A DNA stretch of 64,000 nt, taken from assembly GCF_014397785.1 (NCBI RefSeq), contig NZ_VZQQ01000015.1, positions 124,001 through 188,000 on the forward strand, in the 5' to 3' direction. This document shows, in pieces, positions 9,214-18,768 of the stretch. The notes under the pieces are model-generated. The model saw only the letters and a program-made list of their open reading frames with translations. It made no database searches and was not told where the DNA came from. The stretch's first letter is position 1. The number at the start of each line of letters is the position of its first letter. The position numbers and the translations under genes were made by a program. Origin of the DNA: Paraburkholderia podalyriae (GTDB lineage: Bacteria > Pseudomonadota > Gammaproteobacteria > Burkholderiales > Burkholderiaceae).

Positions 9214-10203
9214 TCAACGGCCGCGGTGCGAGAGTTTATCGGCGGCGACCGCGAGAATCACGAGGATGCCGGTGATCAATACCTGGTACACCGAGGAAAC
9301 ACCGATCAGCGTCAGGCCGTTACGGAATACGCCGACAATCAGCGCTCCAAGCAAGGTGCCGACGATCGAGCCGCGTCCACCGAACAGACTCGTGCCGCCG
9401 AGCACGACCGCGGTGATGCTGTCGAGGTTCTCGGTTTGCCCGGCCTGCGGATCGCCGACGCCGGTGCGCGCCACCGACAGCAGCGCGGCGATGCCATAGA
9501 TCGCGCCGGCAAGCGTGTAGACGGACAGCAGAATCCGCTGCGACGACAGGCCCATCAGTCGCGCGGCCTCGGCGTTGTTGCCGAGCGCGTACAGATGCCG
9601 GCCGGGCACCGTGTCGCGCAGCACGAACCACGTGGCCAGATACATCAGCAGCGTCAGCACGGTGCCGTACGTGACTTCCGCCGGTCCGAGCCTGAACGTG
9701 CTGCCGAGGAACATGATCGCATCGGGCAGGTTCGACACGCTTTCCGCGTTCGAGTAGATCTGCGTGAGCGCAAACGCGATGTTCAGCGTACCCAGCGTGA
9801 CGATGAACGCCGGCAACTTGATGCGCGTGATCAACAGACCGTTCAGTAAGCCGAACAAGGTGCTGGCGCCGATGCCGCACAGAATCGCGAGGATCGGCGG
9901 CACGCCGAGCACGACCGCGAACTTCGTCATGATGATCGAGCCAAAGGCCATTACCATGCCGCAGGACAGATCGATGCCACCGGTCAGCACGATCAGCGTC
10001 TGGCCGATCGCGATGACCGCGACGACCATCGTCTGTTGCAGGATCAGCGACAGGTTCTGGAACGATAGAAAGCGGCTGCTTTGCGAGATAAAGAATGCGC
10101 AGGCCAGTACCAGTGCGATCAGCGGTCCGATTTCGGAAAGCGACGGCAGGTGCTCGGTGAAAGACTGGCGCGGGCGGCCGGCGGGCGCGGAGGGAGTCGA
10201 CAT
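9214..10203 (-). CDS. Sugar ABC importer, permease subunit (FrcC/RbsC-like)
   Basis: A 329-residue integral membrane protein of the BPD_transp_2 family with about 8-10 hydrophobic segments. Diagnostic stretches include IAIGQTLIVLTGGIDLSCG (residues about 65-83), the hallmark of RbsC/AraH/FrcC permeases, then GLLNGLLITRIKLPAFIVTLGT and GGTSLFGGRGSIVGTLLGALI near the C-terminus. It forms the inner-membrane channel and pairs as a homodimer with the downstream ATPase. A 98-bp gap containing a hairpin separates it from the binding-protein gene. Confidence 0.92.
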   Translation of the reverse strand: MSTPSAPAGRPRQSFTEHLPSLSEIGPLIALVLACAFFISQSSRFLSFQNLSLILQQTMVVAVIAIGQTLIVLTGGIDLSCGMVMAFGSIIMTKFAVVLGVPPILAILCGIGASTLFGLLNGLLITRIKLPAFIVTLGTLNIAFALTQIYSNAESVSNLPDAIMFLGSTFRLGPAEVTYGTVLTLLMYLATWFVLRDTVPGRHLYALGNNAEAARLMGLSSQRILLSVYTLAGAIYGIAALLSVARTGVGDPQAGQTENLDSITAVVLGGTSLFGGRGSIVGTLLGALIVGVFRNGLTLIGVSSVYQVLITGILVILAVAADKLSHRGR

Positions 10204-10258
10204 GATGGCAATCCTCGATACATGAGCGTGACACGAGGGTCACGCGGCAATTCAGATG

Positions 10259-10287
10259 GCGGCCCGGTACGACGCGCAACGGGCCGC
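10259..10287 (-). terminator. Intercistronic hairpin between binding-protein and permease genes
   Basis: A perfect 8-bp stem, GCGGCCCG at 10259-10266 and CGGGCCGC at 10280-10287, with a 13-nt loop, lies in the gap after the binding-protein stop. No T-run follows. Such hairpins often stop 3' decay or partly terminate, so that binding protein is made in excess over the membrane parts. That role is inferred. Confidence 0.45.
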
Positions 10288-10300
10288 TGTGCAATGCGTG

Positions 10301-11305
10301 TTACTTGTTGCCCCAGCAGTTGTCGAGGCCGAACTTCGTGTCTTTGCTGTCGATGCTGGACATCGGCTTGTCGGTGATCAGCGTGACGCCGGTGTCCTGA
10401 TAGCCGGACACTTTCTTGCCGGTTTTCGCGTAGTCGACGCCGGCGGTGACGCCGAGCGCGGCCATCCTCAGCGGATACTGCTGGGAGGTCGCCGCGATCG
10501 CGCCGGCCTTCACGTTGCGTACGCCTTCGCAACCGCCGTCGATCGACACGATCATCACGCCCTTGTCCTTGCCCGCTGCCTTCAGCGCGCGATACGCGCC
10601 GGCCGCGGCCGGTTCGTTGATCGTGTAGACCACGTTGATGTCGGGCGCTTTCTGCAGGCAGTTTTCCATCGCCGTCTGGCCTTTCGCCTGATCGCCGCGC
10701 GTGTCCTGGCTGCAGACGATCGACGGATCGCCTTGCTTGACGCCGAAGCCTTCCAGGAAGCCGTTGTGACGCAGCACGCCGACCGACACGCCCGGCGCGA
10801 GATCGAGCGTCGCGATCTTCGCGGGCTTGCCGTTCAGCGCGGCCTTCGCGTATTTGCCGATCAGCACGCCAGCCTTGAAGTTGTCGGTGGCGAACAGGGC
10901 ATCGGTGGCGTCCTGCGGATCGGTCGGCGTATCGAGCGCGACGACCATCACGCCGGCCGCGCGCGCCTTCTTGATGCTGGGCACGATCGCTCTGGTGTCG
11001 CTCGGCGTGATCAGGATCGCTTTCGCACCGGCCGTCATCATGTTTTCGATCGCGGTGACCTGACTGGCGTTGTCGCCGTCGAACTTGCCGGCGGCCGTGA
11101 TCAGCTTCGCGCCGTCTTTCGACGCGGCCGCGTCCGCGCCCTGGCGCATCTTGACGAAGAACGGGTTCGTATCGGTCTTCGTGATCAGGCCGATGACGGG
11201 CTGGTCGGCGGCCTGGCTCGCGCTCGCGCACCACAGCGCCGCTGCCGCGGCGCACATCGATACGATTGTCCTGGCGACAGGACGCCTGCGGGAATTCAGA
11301 TTCAT
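10301..11305 (-). CDS. Sugar ABC importer, periplasmic substrate-binding protein (FrcB-like)
   Basis: A 334-residue protein with a Sec signal peptide (MNLNSRRRPVARTIVSMCAA ... ASASQA, cleavage about residue 33). The mature part has the Peripla_BP_4 fold of ribose/fructose binding proteins: IGLITKTDTNPFFVKMRQGA, ILITPSDTRAIVPSIKKARAAGVMVVALDTPTDP, and VYTINEPAAAGAYRALKAAG. It captures a pentose or hexose in the periplasm and hands it to the permease. It is the first gene of the operon, with a perfect palindrome about 120-140 nt upstream. Fructose is the favoured substrate by similarity, but ribose, arabinose or xylose cannot be excluded. Confidence 0.92.
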   Translation of the reverse strand: MNLNSRRRPVARTIVSMCAAAAALWCASASQAADQPVIGLITKTDTNPFFVKMRQGADAAASKDGAKLITAAGKFDGDNASQVTAIENMMTAGAKAILITPSDTRAIVPSIKKARAAGVMVVALDTPTDPQDATDALFATDNFKAGVLIGKYAKAALNGKPAKIATLDLAPGVSVGVLRHNGFLEGFGVKQGDPSIVCSQDTRGDQAKGQTAMENCLQKAPDINVVYTINEPAAAGAYRALKAAGKDKGVMIVSIDGGCEGVRNVKAGAIAATSQQYPLRMAALGVTAGVDYAKTGKKVSGYQDTGVTLITDKPMSSIDSKDTKFGLDNCWGNK

Positions 11306-11755
11306 GAGACGCTCCTCCGGTTATTGGCAACGACTTTTGGTACTGCAGATGGACCGAAGCCGCGAAGCCGTGGGCTCCACGTTCGGCGATGACGCTTCGA
11401 CGCAATGTTCGTTCGAAGGGAATCGCCTAAATCACTTTGGTTGATTTAGTACAGCAGGTGCGCGACCGGTCGTCAAGGCAATGTGAACGCGGAAATTTGC
11501 CGCGCTGGCGACAACGTGCAGGCTGACAGCCTTGTATGGCAAGGCTTTGACGCCGTCTTGCGGTGCGCAATGGTGCGCCTCGGCTTCGGGAAAATCCCTG
11601 GCTCGATTGAAAGCTATTTGAATGCTTAGTAGTGGCTTTCCACGCAATTTGCGGCGCGTCCCGCGTTTTTTCGCTGACCGCTGAGTGCCGACGAGACGGC
11701 GCGGCGGAACAGCACTTGCTCGCATCGACAGAACGTCAACCTGTCGGAGAGACCG
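11306..11755. promoter_or_regulatory. Divergent promoter region with a perfect operator-like palindrome (11427-11449)
   Basis: CTAAATCA at 11427-11434 and TGATTTAG at 11442-11449 form a perfect 8-bp inverted repeat with a 7-nt spacer, about 122-144 nt upstream of the binding-protein start. The A/T-rich palindrome in GC-rich DNA, next to a ROK-regulated sugar operon, fits an operator. The rest of the gap (11460-11755) holds the leader of the divergent MFS gene, with no further structure I could support. Confidence 0.55.
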
Positions 11756-12964
11756 ATGCATTTGCCCTGGTCGCAGCGACGGCTCGGCGCCCGCGCATCA
11801 CTGATCGCCGCCGCCGCTGTGCTCGGCGTGCTGTACGCGGGCAGCACGATGGTCACGCCGCTTTATCCGCTCTACCAACGCCGCTTCGGCTTGTCCGAGC
11901 TGACGATCACGCTCGTGTACGCGACTTACGTGATCGGCAATCTCGGCGCGTTGTTTCTATTCGGTCGCGTGTCCGATCAAGCCGGGCGCCGATCGGTCAG
12001 CCTGGTCGTGCTCGCAGCGGCGATCGCGAGCACGCTGTGCTTCCTGTTCGCGACGCATGCGGCGTGGCTGTTCATCGCTCGTGCCGTGAGCGGTCTCGCG
12101 ATCGGTGTCGGTGCGGCCACGGCGACTGCGTGGATCGCGGAATTGCACGCCGGCGCCGACAAGGCGCCCGCTAGCCGCCTTGCCGCGGCGGTCAATCTGG
12201 CTGGGCTCGCAGTGGGGTCGCTGCTGACCGGTCTGCTCGCGCAATTCGCGCCCTGGCCGTTGCGCACGGGGTTCGCCGTTTATCTGATGACGCTTGTGGC
12301 GACCGTGGTTTTGGCGGCGCTCGCGTGCGAAACGGTGCAGGCGCGCGCCCGGTCGTTTGCACAGGTGTCGTTCGCGCCTCGCATCGGCGTGCCCGCGCAA
12401 TTGCGCATCGCATTCGTCGTGCCTGCTGTCACCGCATTCGCGACGTTCGCACTGCTCGGTTTTTTCGCGGCGCTGTTGCCCAATCTGATCGCGAACAGTA
12501 TGCATCTGCACAGCCCCGCGCTGAGTGGGGCGCTCGTCGCCGAACTGTTCGCCGCGAGCGCGATCACGGTGATCGTCACATCGAAACTCGCCGCCCGCAC
12601 CGCGATGTTCGCCGGACTGTGGCTGCTGCCACCGAGCCTCGCGTTGCTGCTGTCGGCGCAGGTCGTCGCGTCGATCATCGTGCTGATCGCGGCGACGGCG
12701 CTGTGTGGAATCGCCGCGGCGCTCGGGTTTCGCGGCAGTTTGCAGGAGATCAACCGGCTCGCGCCCGCGGACCAACGTGCCGAAATGCTATCGGCGTATC
12801 TGCTCTGCTGTTACACCGGCAACTCGCTGCCGGCGGTCGGCATTGCGCTGCTGTCGACCCGGGTCGGACATTTGTGGGCGAACGTCGCGTTCGCGGTGGT
12901 TTCCGCGGTATTGGCCGTCATTGCGTTGGCGGTCGGGGCGCGCGAGCCTCGTCACGCGAGTTGA
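11756..12964 (+). CDS. MFS transporter
   Basis: A 402-residue membrane protein with about 12 hydrophobic segments. The MFS A-motif between TM2 and TM3 is clear (LFLFGRVSDQAGRRSVS, residues about 65-81). TM1 carries GSTMVTPLYPLYQRRFGLSELTITLVYATYVIGN, a form common in drug or sugar efflux carriers of the major facilitator superfamily. A GGAGAG ribosome binding site precedes the ATG. It is divergent from the sugar ABC operon and convergent with the LacI gene. The substrate is unknown. Confidence 0.85.
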   Translation: MHLPWSQRRLGARASLIAAAAVLGVLYAGSTMVTPLYPLYQRRFGLSELTITLVYATYVIGNLGALFLFGRVSDQAGRRSVSLVVLAAAIASTLCFLFATHAAWLFIARAVSGLAIGVGAATATAWIAELHAGADKAPASRLAAAVNLAGLAVGSLLTGLLAQFAPWPLRTGFAVYLMTLVATVVLAALACETVQARARSFAQVSFAPRIGVPAQLRIAFVVPAVTAFATFALLGFFAALLPNLIANSMHLHSPALSGALVAELFAASAITVIVTSKLAARTAMFAGLWLLPPSLALLLSAQVVASIIVLIAATALCGIAAALGFRGSLQEINRLAPADQRAEMLSAYLLCCYTGNSLPAVGIALLSTRVGHLWANVAFAVVSAVLAVIALAVGAREPRHAS

Positions 12965-13026
12965 CGCACCGCAAGCTGACCGAACCCCGTCGATTGCAAC
13001 GTCAGGTCGCGGTGGTGACAGCCACC

Positions 13027-14070
13027 TCAACGCGAACGCGGCGCGGCGGTCGATGCGCGAACGATCAATTTCGGCTCGGACGAAATCCGCATCGGCACGC
13101 GCGCCGGCACGCCTGTCGCGGCGCGTCCCGCCTGTCCGTACGACGTCTCGATCAACTCGCGCAGCAGTTCCACCGCAAGTCCGGCGACCTCGACCGTCGG
13201 CACGGCCACCGTCGTCAGAGCGGGGCGCGACTCGCGCGCGAGCTGGATGTCGGTGATGCCGATTACGGACAGATCGTGCGGCACCTGCAGGCCCAGATCC
13301 GCGGCCGCGTGCATCGCGCCGAGCGCGGGCAGGTCGTTGGTCGCGAAGATCGCACTCAGTTGCGGATCGGCTTCGAGCAGCGCGCGCGTCGCGAGGTAGC
13401 CGCCGTGGATCGTGTCGAGCGCGTGCCGCACGCGATTCTTCGTCACGCCGGCCGCGCGCAACGCGTCGACGAAACCTTCGTAGCGCGCCGCATGAATGCC
13501 CGACGCCTTGCTGCCGACGATCGCACCAACGCGCCGATGGCCGAGTTCGAGCAGGTGCTCGCCGGCGAGCCTGCCGGCAAGCCGGAAGTCGACCGCGACG
13601 CACGGCAGCCCGGGCGGCTCGGTGGGCCGTTCCCACATGCACAGGACGACCGGCGTGCCGCGCGCTTCGGTCTTGTGCAGATCGGCTAAATCGAGGTTCG
13701 CGTTCGTCACGAGCACGCCTTCGGACAAGGTGCCGGCGATCTGGTCGAGGTACGCGCGGCCGGTCAGCGGATCTTCGTTGGTATTGCAGATGATCACGAA
13801 GTGGCCGCTCGCGCGCGCGGCACGTTCGACCGCGAGCGCGAACTCCGGATAGAACGGATTCGCGATGCTCGACACCATCAGCGCAAGCGTCGGCGCGCGG
13901 CCCTCGGCGAGCGCGCGCGCTGCGAGATGCGGGCGGTAGCCGAGCGCCGCGACCGCGTCGAGCACGCGTTGCCGGGTCGTTTCGCCGACCCGGCCGCGAT
14001 TGCGCAGCACGTTGGACACCGTGGCCGGCGTGACGCCGGCATGACGCGCAACTTCGCTGAGTGTGGGCAT
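13027..14070 (-). CDS. LacI-family transcriptional repressor
   Basis: A 347-residue protein. The N-terminal LacI HTH and hinge are textbook: MPTLSEVARHAGVTPATVSN, then VLRNRGRVGETTRQRVLDAVAAL and YRPHLAARAL. A PBP-like effector domain follows (LALMVSSIANPFYPEF, GHRRVGAIVG, AIFATNDLPALGAM, SVIGITDIQLARESRPALTTVAVP). It is divergent from the MalK-type ATPase gene that opens the beta-galactoside locus and very probably represses it. The 16-bp palindrome at 14210-14225 is the likely operator. Confidence 0.9.
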   Translation of the reverse strand: MPTLSEVARHAGVTPATVSNVLRNRGRVGETTRQRVLDAVAALGYRPHLAARALAEGRAPTLALMVSSIANPFYPEFALAVERAARASGHFVIICNTNEDPLTGRAYLDQIAGTLSEGVLVTNANLDLADLHKTEARGTPVVLCMWERPTEPPGLPCVAVDFRLAGRLAGEHLLELGHRRVGAIVGSKASGIHAARYEGFVDALRAAGVTKNRVRHALDTIHGGYLATRALLEADPQLSAIFATNDLPALGAMHAAADLGLQVPHDLSVIGITDIQLARESRPALTTVAVPTVEVAGLAVELLRELIETSYGQAGRAATGVPARVPMRISSEPKLIVRASTAAPRSR

Positions 14071-14209
14071 GATGTTGTCAATATCTGGGATGGCTGTCCG
14101 ACATTTGCATCACGGCGCGAGGCGCGGCAACATCTGTCGTCACCAACATACAAAACGATATCGGAGACAGACCCAACGATCGCCTTGCGATCGATTTTTC
14201 GGTCTTGCT

Positions 14210-14225
14210 GATTAAGCGCTTAATC
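14210..14225. promoter_or_regulatory. LacI-type operator (perfect 16-bp palindrome)
   Basis: GATTAAGCGCTTAATC is a perfect palindrome with the central CG found in LacI/GalR-family operators. It lies between the divergent LacI gene (start 14070) and the ATPase gene (start 14263), 37 nt before the latter. A related half-site, GATTAAATCA, follows at 14240-14249. Function is inferred from form and position. Confidence 0.65.
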
Positions 14226-14262
14226 TCCGACTTCGCGCCGATTAAATCACGGAGTCGATGCA

Positions 14263-15429
14263 ATGGCGAGCATTTCGTTACGAGGCGTGCAGAAGGCGTA
14301 TGGCGACGGTGCGCCGGTGATTCGCAACGTCGATCTGGACATCGGCGAAAACGAGTTCTGCGTGTTTCTCGGCCCGTCGGGCTGCGGCAAGTCCACGCTG
14401 CTACGCATGATCGCCGGGCTCGAGGATGTGACCGACGGCGACCTGTCGATCGGCGGGCGCATCGTCAACGACGTGCCGGCCGCGCAGCGCGGCGTCGCGA
14501 TGGTGTTCCAGAGCTACGCGCTGTTTCCGCACATGAGCGTGTTCGAGAACATGGCGTTCGGCCTGAAACTCGCGAAGACCCCGAAGGATGAGATCGAGCG
14601 CAAGGTGCGCGAAGCCGCGCGCATCCTGCAACTCGAGGCACTGCTCGAGCGCAAGCCGAAGGCGCTGTCGGGCGGGCAGCGGCAGCGCGTCGCGATCGGC
14701 CGCGCGATCGTTCGCGAGCCCGGGGTGTTTCTGTTCGACGAACCGCTGTCCAATCTCGATGCAACCTTGCGTGGGCAAACGCGCGTCGAAATCGCGCGCC
14801 TGCATAAGCAGTTTGCGAAGGCGAGCGTGGTCTATGTGACGCACGATCAGATCGAAGCGATGACGCTTGCCGACAAGATCGTGCTGCTGCATTCGGGCAA
14901 GGACACCGAGCGCTACGGCAGCATCGCGCAGATCGGCGCGCCGCTCGAGCTGTATCACCAGCCCAGCAGCCGCTTCGTGGCCGGCTTTATCGGCTCGCCG
15001 CGAATGAATTTCCTGCCGGGCAAGGTGACGTCACTCGATGCGCAAGGCGTGCTCGTCACGCTCGATCACACGGGCGAGAACGTGCGCGTTCCGGTGAGCA
15101 GCGCGGGCTTGCAGCCAGCGCAGCCGGTCACGTTCGGCGTGCGTCCCGAGCATCTCGAGTTCGTCGATGCATCGGCAGACGCACACGCGGCGACCCCGCA
15201 AGACGGCGTGCTCGCGCGCACCGTGTCGCTGGTCGAGCAGCTGGGCGAACACAGCTACGTCCACCTCGATCAGCCGGGCGGCGCCGTGCTGATCGCCAAG
15301 GCGCCCGGCAACACGCGCCTGGTTGCTGGCGATCGCGCGAGCCTGCGCGTGTCGCGCACGGCCTGTCATCTGTTCACCGAGGACGGCTTCGCGGCCGCGT
15401 CGCTCGAATCCGTCGAACACTACGCTTGA
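14263..15429 (+). CDS. Sugar ABC importer ATPase (MalK/UgpC family)
   Basis: A 388-residue CUT1-type ATPase. Walker A GPSGCGKST (37-45), Q-loop FQSYALFPHMSV, signature LSGGQRQR (135-142), Walker B FLFDEPLSNLD (156-166) and switch His YVTHDQIEAMTLADK are all intact. A C-terminal TOBE/regulatory domain follows (about 245-370). It should energise the two permeases at 18.8-20.7 kb. It is the first gene of the run, ending 20 bp before the GH42 start, so ATPase and enzyme are probably co-transcribed. Confidence 0.92.
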   Translation: MASISLRGVQKAYGDGAPVIRNVDLDIGENEFCVFLGPSGCGKSTLLRMIAGLEDVTDGDLSIGGRIVNDVPAAQRGVAMVFQSYALFPHMSVFENMAFGLKLAKTPKDEIERKVREAARILQLEALLERKPKALSGGQRQRVAIGRAIVREPGVFLFDEPLSNLDATLRGQTRVEIARLHKQFAKASVVYVTHDQIEAMTLADKIVLLHSGKDTERYGSIAQIGAPLELYHQPSSRFVAGFIGSPRMNFLPGKVTSLDAQGVLVTLDHTGENVRVPVSSAGLQPAQPVTFGVRPEHLEFVDASADAHAATPQDGVLARTVSLVEQLGEHSYVHLDQPGGAVLIAKAPGNTRLVAGDRASLRVSRTACHLFTEDGFAAASLESVEHYA

Positions 15430-15449
15430 AGAACATTGGGGACATAGGG

Positions 15450-17429
15450 ATGCGTATCGGAGTCTGTTATTACCCGGAGCACTGGCCCGAGTCGATGTGG
15501 GAAGACGACGCGCGGCGGATGAAAGCGCTCGGCATCGAGCAGGTGCGAATTGCGGAATTCGCGTGGAGCCGGATTGAGCCGACGCCCGGCGAATACGATT
15601 GGGGCTGGCTCGATCGCGCCGTCGACGTGCTCGGCGCGGCTGGCCTGAAGGTCGTCATGTGCACGCCGACCGCGACGCCGCCGAAGTGGCTGATCGATCG
15701 TCATCCGGAGATCCTGCCGGTCGGCGCCGATGGACGCCCGCGCGCGTTCGGCTCACGGCGTCATTACGATTTCTCGTCGCCCGCGTATTTCGAGGCGTCG
15801 CGTCGTATTTGCACGGCGGTGGCCGAGCGTTACGGCAAGCATCCGACGGTCGCGTACTGGCAGACCGATAACGAATTCGGCTGTCATCACACCGTCGTCA
15901 GCTATTCGCCGGCCGCGGTCGCGCGCTTTCGCGAGTGGCTGAAGGCGCGTTATCGCACGATTCAGGCGTTGAACGACGCGTGGGGCACGGTGTTCTGGAG
16001 CATGGAGTACCGCGGCTTCGAAGAAATCGACGCGCCTGTCGGCACCGTGACCGAGGCGCATCCGTCGCATCGGCTCGACTACCGGCGCTTCGCATCCGAC
16101 GAAGTGGCGCGCTACAACCGCATGCAGGTCGAGATCATTCGCGCACATTCGCCGGGGCGGCCCGTCGCGCACAACTTCATGCAGCTCTTCACCGAGTTCG
16201 ATCACTACAAGGTCGCGGCCGATCTCGACGTCGCGACGTGGGACAGCTATCCGCTCGGCGCGCTCGAAGAGCAGTGGTTCGCGCCGGACATCAAGGCGCG
16301 CTGGTTGCGCAGTGGTCATCCGGATTTCGCGTCGTTCAATCACGACGTGTATCGCGGCATGTCGAAGCTGCCGTTCTGGGTGATGGAGCAGCAGCCGGGA
16401 CCGGTGAACTGGGCGCAGTGGAACCCGGCGCCGCTGCCGGGCATGGTGCGGCTGTGGAGCTGGGAAGCGTTCGCCCACGGCGCGGGCTGCGTGTCGTATT
16501 TCCGCTGGCGTCAGGCGCCGTTCGCGCAGGAGCAGATGCACGCGGGGCTCAATACGCCCGACAACCGGCTCGACGTCGGCGGCAATGAAGCATCGCGGGT
16601 GGCGGCGGAAATTCACACGGTCCTCGCCGCGAATGCCGATGCCAATGCGTCGATCCGCTCGAAAGTCGCGCTCGTCTACGACTATGAAGCGAAGTGGTTG
16701 TTCGAGATTCATCCGCAGGGCGCGGACTTTCACTATCCGCGGTTCTCATTCGAGTACTACTCGGCTTTGCGCGCGCTCGGACTCGACGTCGATGTCGTGC
16801 CGGCCGATGCATCGTTCGACGGCTATCGTCTTGTCGTCGTGCCGCCGCTGCCGGTCGTGACTGACGATTTCGCCGAACGTCTCGCGCGCTCGGGCGCCCA
16901 AGTCGTGCTCGGTCCACGCACCGGTTCGAAGACGCGCGAGCTGCGGATTCCGGCGAATCTGCCGCCTGGCGCATTGACGTCGGTGCTGCCGCTGCGCGTG
17001 TGGCGCGTCGAATCGATGCGGCCGAACGTGACCGAGGCGGTGGTGCTCGGACAGAAGGGCGGTACGGCCGATGGCTTCGCGCGACACTGGCGCGATTTCA
17101 TCGACAGCGATGCATCATCTTCATTCGACGTGCGCGCGCGTTTCGCGGACGATCATCCGGCGTACGTGCGAAGCGGCGCGTATCACTACTTCGCGAGCCT
17201 GTTCGACGACGCGTTGACCGTGCGCCTGTTCGCGCGGATCGCGCAGGAAGCGGGCCTCGAAACGCAGGCGCTCGGCGACAGCGTGCGCATCAGCCGTCGC
17301 GGCGCACTGACGTATGTGTTCAACTACGGCGATCAAGCCCACGCGCTCGATCACGTTGCCGACGACGCATTCGTGATAGGTTCGCGCGAGGTGGCGCCGC
17401 AAGGTGTAGCGGTGTACCGCTCGCAATAG
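15450..17429 (+). CDS. GH42 beta-galactosidase
   Basis: The ATG at 15450 (MRIGVCYYPEHWPE) has GGGGA upstream; an upstream TTG start would overlap the ATPase gene for no gain. The 659-residue product has the three GH42 domains. The (beta/alpha)8 barrel carries the acid/base Glu142 in QTDNEFG and the nucleophile Glu313 in WVMEQQPGPVNW. A trimerisation domain (about 395-600) and a small C-terminal beta domain follow. GH42 enzymes cleave beta-1,4 or beta-1,3 galactosides. There is no signal peptide, so it acts in the cytoplasm on imported oligosaccharides, in line with the ABC genes on both sides. Confidence 0.95.
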   Translation: MRIGVCYYPEHWPESMWEDDARRMKALGIEQVRIAEFAWSRIEPTPGEYDWGWLDRAVDVLGAAGLKVVMCTPTATPPKWLIDRHPEILPVGADGRPRAFGSRRHYDFSSPAYFEASRRICTAVAERYGKHPTVAYWQTDNEFGCHHTVVSYSPAAVARFREWLKARYRTIQALNDAWGTVFWSMEYRGFEEIDAPVGTVTEAHPSHRLDYRRFASDEVARYNRMQVEIIRAHSPGRPVAHNFMQLFTEFDHYKVAADLDVATWDSYPLGALEEQWFAPDIKARWLRSGHPDFASFNHDVYRGMSKLPFWVMEQQPGPVNWAQWNPAPLPGMVRLWSWEAFAHGAGCVSYFRWRQAPFAQEQMHAGLNTPDNRLDVGGNEASRVAAEIHTVLAANADANASIRSKVALVYDYEAKWLFEIHPQGADFHYPRFSFEYYSALRALGLDVDVVPADASFDGYRLVVVPPLPVVTDDFAERLARSGAQVVLGPRTGSKTRELRIPANLPPGALTSVLPLRVWRVESMRPNVTEAVVLGQKGGTADGFARHWRDFIDSDASSSFDVRARFADDHPAYVRSGAYHYFASLFDDALTVRLFARIAQEAGLETQALGDSVRISRRGALTYVFNYGDQAHALDHVADDAFVIGSREVAPQGVAVYRSQ

Positions 17430-17514
17430 AAGTCTGGCCGTAGCAATCCCACGCAGTCATTCGACCCACAAGCGACAACGACGTAAAAATCATGAAGCAA
17501 AGGAGACAGTCAGA

Positions 17515-18768
17515 ATGAAATTGAAACCACGCAAGGTTCTGCTGGCGCTCGCGCTGGCTGCGGTTGCCGCGGGCACCTCCGTCGTCAGCACCGCGCAGGC
17601 GAGCACGCTCGCATTGAACATCGCCTACAAGGGTGCGAGCCAGCGCGCGGTGTGGCAGCAGGTGGTCGATGAGTTCAAGAAAGCGCATCCCGGGATCGAC
17701 ATGAAGGTGTCGTTCATCGATGAGGAAGCCTATAAGGTTCAGTTGCCGGGTTGGCTTTCCACTGTCGCGCCCGATATCGTCAACTGGCACGACGGCGAAC
17801 GGATGGCGTACTACGCGCAGCGCGGCCTGTTCGAGGATCTGACCGGCGACTGGAAGAAAAACGGCTGGAACGACATGTATGCGTCGACGAAGGAAGCATC
17901 GTCGTACAAGGGCAAGCAGTATGCCGCGCCAACCGTGTACTACTCGTGGGGAATGTTCTATCGCAAGGACCTGTTCGACAAGGCCGGCATCAAGGGCGAG
18001 CCGAAAACATGGGACGAGTTTCTCGACGCCGCGAAAAAGCTGAAGGCCGCCGGCATTACGCCGATTGCGGTGGCGGGCCGCGATGCGTGGACGCTTGCCG
18101 GCTGGTTCGACTATCTCGATCTGCGCCTGAACGGCAACGCGTTTCATCAGAAGCTGATGGCCGGCGAGATTCCGTACACCGATCCGCGCGTGAAGAAGGT
18201 CTATACGACGTGGAAGCAACTGATCGACGACGGCTACTTCATCAATAATTCACTGTCCTACGATCTCGACGCGGTGCAGCCGTTCCTGTTCCAGGGCAAG
18301 GCCGCCATGATGTTGATGGGTACGTTCATCGCGGCGGGTTTCCCCGATAACGTGAAGCCGCAGATGGGATACTTCCAGTTCCCGATCATCGACGCCAAGG
18401 TGCCGACCGCCGAGGATGGGCCGGTCGAATCGCTGCATATTCCGTCGAAGGCGAAGAACAAGTCCGATGCGCACACGTTCCTTGCTTTCGTCGAGACGCC
18501 CGAGATCGGCGCGCAACTCGCGAAGGGACTCGGCTCGTTGTCCGCGAACAGCAAGTCGCCGGAGCCTGAAGATCCGATTTCGAAGATCGGCTTCCAGATT
18601 TTGTCGAATACGAAGGGCGGCATCGCGCAGTTCTATGATCGCGACATGACGAAGGAAATGGCAGACGAAGGGATGAAGGGGATGCAGCAGTTCGTCTCCG
18701 ATCCGTCGAAACTCGACGACATCCTCGCGCAGCTCGAGCAGACGCGTCAGCGTATCTACAAGAAGTGA
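17515..18768 (+). CDS. Sugar ABC importer substrate-binding protein (family 1)
   Basis: A 417-residue protein with a signal peptide (MKLKPRKVLLALALAAVAAG ... STAQA, cleavage near residue 30). The mature part is an SBP_bac_1 protein: LNIAYKGASQRAVWQQVVDEFKKAHPGIDMKV, then the domain-crossover stretch PTVYYSWGMFYRKDLFDKAG. It begins 86 bp after the galactosidase, with AAAGGAG a few bases before the start. It probably binds a beta-galactoside disaccharide or oligosaccharide for the importer; the substrate is inferred from the GH42 neighbour. Confidence 0.92.
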   Translation: MKLKPRKVLLALALAAVAAGTSVVSTAQASTLALNIAYKGASQRAVWQQVVDEFKKAHPGIDMKVSFIDEEAYKVQLPGWLSTVAPDIVNWHDGERMAYYAQRGLFEDLTGDWKKNGWNDMYASTKEASSYKGKQYAAPTVYYSWGMFYRKDLFDKAGIKGEPKTWDEFLDAAKKLKAAGITPIAVAGRDAWTLAGWFDYLDLRLNGNAFHQKLMAGEIPYTDPRVKKVYTTWKQLIDDGYFINNSLSYDLDAVQPFLFQGKAAMMLMGTFIAAGFPDNVKPQMGYFQFPIIDAKVPTAEDGPVESLHIPSKAKNKSDAHTFLAFVETPEIGAQLAKGLGSLSANSKSPEPEDPISKIGFQILSNTKGGIAQFYDRDMTKEMADEGMKGMQQFVSDPSKLDDILAQLEQTRQRIYKK

